Shown one piece after another: positions 5,595 to 7,940 of a DNA stretch of 7,940 nt (position 1 is its first letter; each line of letters starts with the position of its first letter). A program made the translations under genes and the position numbers. The notes below the pieces were generated by a model. The model made no database searches and was not told the DNA's origin. It saw only the letters and a program-made list of their open reading frames with translations. The stretch is from Coriobacteriaceae bacterium (lineage in GTDB: Bacteria > Actinomycetota > Coriobacteriia > Coriobacteriales > Coriobacteriaceae): positions 1-7,940 of the forward strand of contig CABJFQ010000025.1 in the NCBI GenBank assembly GCA_902364975.1, read 5' to 3'.

Positions 5595-7211
5595 TTAGTC
5601 ATCCGACCCTTCGTCCATGATTCCCAGATCTTCGAGCGCATCCTTTGCCGCCAGCTCCATGGCAGGACCGATCAAGTCGATAAGATCGGTCGCGATAACG
5701 CTCTTCTCACCATACTCCGTCGCCGCAGCAAAACCGGCGTAGCTGTGAAGTGCAACGGCGTACGAATACAGCAACTCCCAACGATCCATCTCGTCGCGCA
5801 TGGTGGCAAGCGTGCCGGCCAAAATACCCGCGAGAACATCACCCGAACCGGCAGTTGCCAGAGAAGCCGGACCCGAGAGTGGCAGCAGCACGCGCTCAAC
5901 GCCACAGATAGCCGTCGTCGGCCCCTTGGCAATGACCACCAGATTGTCGGAGCCTGCAGCCCAGACAACCTTCTGCGCGGCCGCAATCGCGGTACCAAGG
6001 TCGTTCACCTCGTCACCGGCAACCAGGCGCGAAAGCTCACGATAGTGCGGCGTCATAACCAACGGCTGCTCGCGGCGATACATCTCGGGGTTACTATCAA
6101 TACCGTCAATGGCAATCTTAGCAAGGCAGTTGAGTGCATCGGCGTCCAAAATTAGCGGTACATCAAGCTCGAGCAAGCCCGAAACCACCTGCATAGCGCC
6201 GGCAGACGTCGTCATACCGGGACCGCACAGCACGCAGCTGTACTTCTTTGCGATCTCGCACACCGTCATGCGCGCAGCGGCGCCAAAGGAGCCGCGGGAA
6301 TCAGACGGAATAGCAAAGACCGGAATCGAAGGAAGTGCCATGCGAATGAGATTGGCGCAGGCGTCAGGAGCCGCGACTGCCACGTAACCAGCACCCGCGC
6401 GAGCTGCAGACTTGGCCGCCATAATGGCAGCACCAGGATATTGCGCAGATCCGGCGACAATAAGCACAGAGCCACGGGAATACTTATCGATATTCGATGG
6501 TAGCGGAGCAAAGTAATCAACTAAGTCACCGGGCTCGACAATCTCGGCGGCGTGGTCGACATCATCGATGACCTCGTCAAGACGGTCGTAAAGATTGCCG
6601 CAGATCAAATCGCCAGCATACTCAGGACCATCAGCGCTATACAGACCAATCTTGGGCGCAATCATCGTCACCGTGCGCTCGGCACGAATGCAGTCGTCAT
6701 CAACAACGCCCGTCTCGGCATTCAGGCCCGAGGGGACATCAATGGATACGACACAATCGGCGCATTCATTGACCGTAGGAATCCAAATGGAGAACGGCGC
6801 ACGCAGATTCCCGTGGAAACCGGTACCAAAAATGGCATCGACAACAACATCGGCCTTATCGATCAAAACCTCGAGTTCGTCACGCGAGGGACCGACGCAA
6901 ACGTGCACATCGCGGCCGGCAGTTCGACGAGCAACATGACGTGCCAGAGCAGCAGGAATCTCATCCGGCTCAACCGGAGAAACGATATCCACGTCCACAC
7001 CCTTGTGGCTCAGGATATCGGCGGCAACCCAACCGTCGCCGCCATTATTACCAAAACCGACCAGAACGAGAACCCGATCGGGATTGAGCTTCAAGACCTC
7101 GTTGGCGGCAAACTCACCCGCTAGCTCCATAAGCTCGGCCTTCGAAGTCCCTTCGCGTTCGATGATATCCTCGAGACGAACGACTTCTTCGGTACTCAAA
7201 ACCGGTTTCAT
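5595..7211 (-). CDS. nnr: Bifunctional NAD(P)HX epimerase / ADP-dependent NAD(P)HX dehydratase
   Basis: A 538-residue two-domain metabolite repair enzyme. It restores NADH and NADPH that have been hydrated to the R and S forms of NAD(P)HX. The N-terminal YjeF_N domain (about 1-220) epimerises R to S and shows GFGNNGGDGWVAA (52-64), DAIFGTGFHG (125-134) and SIDVPSGLNAETG (156-168). The C-terminal ribokinase-like domain (about 230-520) dehydrates S-NAD(P)HX using ADP. It shows KYSRGSVLIVAGS, LCGPGM (328-333), LILDADALN (353-361), TPHYREL (387-393, where many homologues have TPHPGE) and TAGSGDVLAG (453-462) with the expected catalytic D458. The domain fusion is the common bacterial form. Start ATG 7211 directly abuts the acpS stop codon and has GGAG 5 bases upstream. 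The last residues are acidic (DEGSDD). Confidence 0.96.
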   Translation of the reverse strand: MKPVLSTEEVVRLEDIIEREGTSKAELMELAGEFAANEVLKLNPDRVLVLVGFGNNGGDGWVAADILSHKGVDVDIVSPVEPDEIPAALARHVARRTAGRDVHVCVGPSRDELEVLIDKADVVVDAIFGTGFHGNLRAPFSIWIPTVNECADCVVSIDVPSGLNAETGVVDDDCIRAERTVTMIAPKIGLYSADGPEYAGDLICGNLYDRLDEVIDDVDHAAEIVEPGDLVDYFAPLPSNIDKYSRGSVLIVAGSAQYPGAAIMAAKSAARAGAGYVAVAAPDACANLIRMALPSIPVFAIPSDSRGSFGAAARMTVCEIAKKYSCVLCGPGMTTSAGAMQVVSGLLELDVPLILDADALNCLAKIAIDGIDSNPEMYRREQPLVMTPHYRELSRLVAGDEVNDLGTAIAAAQKVVWAAGSDNLVVIAKGPTTAICGVERVLLPLSGPASLATAGSGDVLAGILAGTLATMRDEMDRWELLYSYAVALHSYAGFAAATEYGEKSVIATDLIDLIGPAMELAAKDALEDLGIMDEGSDD

Positions 7212-7751
7212 CTATGCTCCTAGCGTATCTTGCGAAGCATCGCCCAGGTGCTCCGTCAATGCTGAATTCTGCAGCTGCTCGAGCTCATCTAATACAGAGC
7301 GAGCCTCTTTAAATGTCTGCGCAACGCGTTTCTTGGTGCTCACCTTTTCATCTTTTGGCTTAGGCCGAGCATCTTCGGTAATCGCGATGGCATTCGCAAC
7401 GGCCAAGTCTCCCGTAAGCGTAATGGAAAGAGCGACCTCAACAACACCCAAATCCTGGGCGATTTCGAGAGCACGACCAGAAAGCAGAGCCTTCGGTTTG
7501 CCGAGTTTATCACGCGTTACCGAAACATCCTTGCGACCCACGCCTTGACTAAAACCCGTGCCGAGAGCTTTAAGCACCGCCTCGCGCGAAGCAAAGCGGC
7601 TCGCATAGTGAGCAGCGGGACGCGATGATGCATCGCAATACGCACGCTCTTCTTCGGTAAACACACGCCGAGCAAACGACGGCGTCTTTTCAAGAATTGA
7701 TTTCATGCGGGAAATCTCGACGATATCAACGCCGATACCAGCTTCAGCCAT
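7212..7751 (-). CDS. acpS: Holo-[acyl-carrier-protein] synthase with C-terminal extension
   Basis: A 179-residue 4'-phosphopantetheinyl transferase that moves phosphopantetheine from CoA to the serine of apo-ACP, activating fatty acid synthesis. The core (1-126) has GVDIVEISRM with the Mg-binding D9, FTEEERAYC, SRFASREAVLKALGTGF with the metal ligand E57, GRKDVSV and a final ALSITLTGDLAVANAIAI strand pair. AcpS usually ends about here; this protein continues for some 53 more residues (127-179), first Lys/Asp-rich, then a likely amphipathic helix (about 141-168). I see no known domain in that tail. ATG 7751 is preferred to an in-frame ATG at 7763 because GGAGG lies 5 bases before 7751 and nothing precedes 7763. 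It is the first gene of the operon. Confidence 0.93.
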   Translation of the reverse strand: MAEAGIGVDIVEISRMKSILEKTPSFARRVFTEEERAYCDASSRPAAHYASRFASREAVLKALGTGFSQGVGRKDVSVTRDKLGKPKALLSGRALEIAQDLGVVEVALSITLTGDLAVANAIAITEDARPKPKDEKVSTKKRVAQTFKEARSVLDELEQLQNSALTEHLGDASQDTLGA

Positions 7752-7761
7752 GTTCACCTCC
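7752..7761 (-). promoter_or_regulatory. Ribosome binding site deciding the acpS start
   Basis: On the minus strand GGAGG at 7761-7757 with spacer TGAAC precedes ATG 7751. The alternative ATG at 7763 would place this site inside the coding sequence and has no Shine-Dalgarno of its own. Confidence 0.8.
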
Positions 7762-7780
7762 ATATCGCACAGACTAAGTT

Positions 7781-7810
7781 ATTGTAGCCCGTTCACAGAA
7801 GATGCGACAA
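7781..7810 (-). promoter_or_regulatory. Sigma70-type promoter of the acpS-tsa operon
   Basis: On the minus strand TTGTCG (7810-7805) is followed after 18 bases by TACAAT (7786-7781), matching the consensus at 4 of 6 and 5 of 6 positions. A transcript would start near 7774, leaving a leader of about 20-25 bases before acpS. It is the only convincing promoter on this strand, and the genes downstream have no space for others, so it probably drives the whole operon. No operator or riboswitch was seen in 7764-7860. Confidence 0.6.
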
Positions 7811-7860
7811 ACGAGGGTTATAAAACACAGCTACTATGTGAGACAAATTGCCCGAGATAC

Positions 7861-7892
7861 AAAAAAGGGGGAGGCCCCGAGGCCTCCCCCTT
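7861..7892 (-). terminator. Strong intrinsic terminator of a leftward gene beyond the window
   Basis: GGGGGAGGCC (7867-7876) and GGCCTCCCCC (7881-7890) form a perfect 10-bp stem with a 4-base loop, extended by two A-T pairs. On the minus strand it is followed by six T residues (7866-7861), the classic signal. It therefore ends a minus-strand transcript coming from the right of the window and separates it from the acpS promoter about 50 bases further on. On the plus strand the tail is only TTCTTC. Confidence 0.88.
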
Positions 7893-7940
7893 CTTCAATC
7901 TCGATGACGGCTCGGTGCCGTCCACCGGTCAGCGGCGCCC

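Noticed and set aside
7893..7940. Possible 3' end of a minus-strand gene at the right edge (TGA at 7897-7895)
   Set aside because: The frame is open to the edge, and its position before a strong terminator is suggestive. However, only about 14 codons are visible, another frame is open too, and no product can be recognised.

Overview
The window reads as a chromosomal segment of a moderately high-GC actinobacterium. I infer class Coriobacteriia, probably Collinsella or a close relative. The inference rests on the gene order acpS-nnr-alr-(udg)-tsaE-tsaB-rimI-tsaD, which resembles the arrangement of other actinobacteria, on the fusion of TsaB, RimI and TsaD into one chain, and on the style of the neighbouring ParE/Phd pair. 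No rRNA, tRNA, CRISPR array, insertion sequence or replication origin was seen.

Layout. Positions 1-104 are a short leader with an AT-rich palindrome and a hairpin over the ribosome binding site of a small plus-strand toxin-antitoxin operon (Phd/YefM antitoxin 105-380, RelE/ParE toxin 364-678). Positions 679-927 are non-coding but highly structured. They hold a degenerate inverted copy of the 3' end of tsaD (about 695-775), then a 135-bp element (781-915) bounded by 33-bp perfect inverted repeats with a terminator hairpin in the middle. From 928 to 7751 all genes lie on the minus strand, packed as one operon that reads, in transcription order, acpS, nnr, alr, a family 4 uracil-DNA glycosylase, tsaE and the tsaB-rimI-tsaD fusion. 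Gene junctions are overlaps or gaps of at most 12 bases. A sigma70-type promoter sits at 7781-7810. A strong intrinsic terminator at 7861-7892 closes a leftward gene that lies beyond the right edge.

Function. The operon is mostly housekeeping. AcpS activates acyl carrier protein, Nnr repairs damaged NAD(P)H hydrates, Alr makes D-alanine for the cell wall, and the glycosylase removes uracil from DNA. TsaE with the TsaB and TsaD parts of the fusion makes the t6A37 modification of ANN-decoding tRNAs, while the RimI part is expected to acetylate ribosomal protein S18. The TA pair is an accessory module next to the operon's 3' end and convergent with it.

The most unusual part is the convergent intergenic region 679-927. 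It combines a REPIN-like inverted pair of GC-rich repeats with a wider, partly decayed inverted duplication that reaches into the tsaD coding sequence. I found no clearly new multi-gene system; the rest of the window is well explained by known families.
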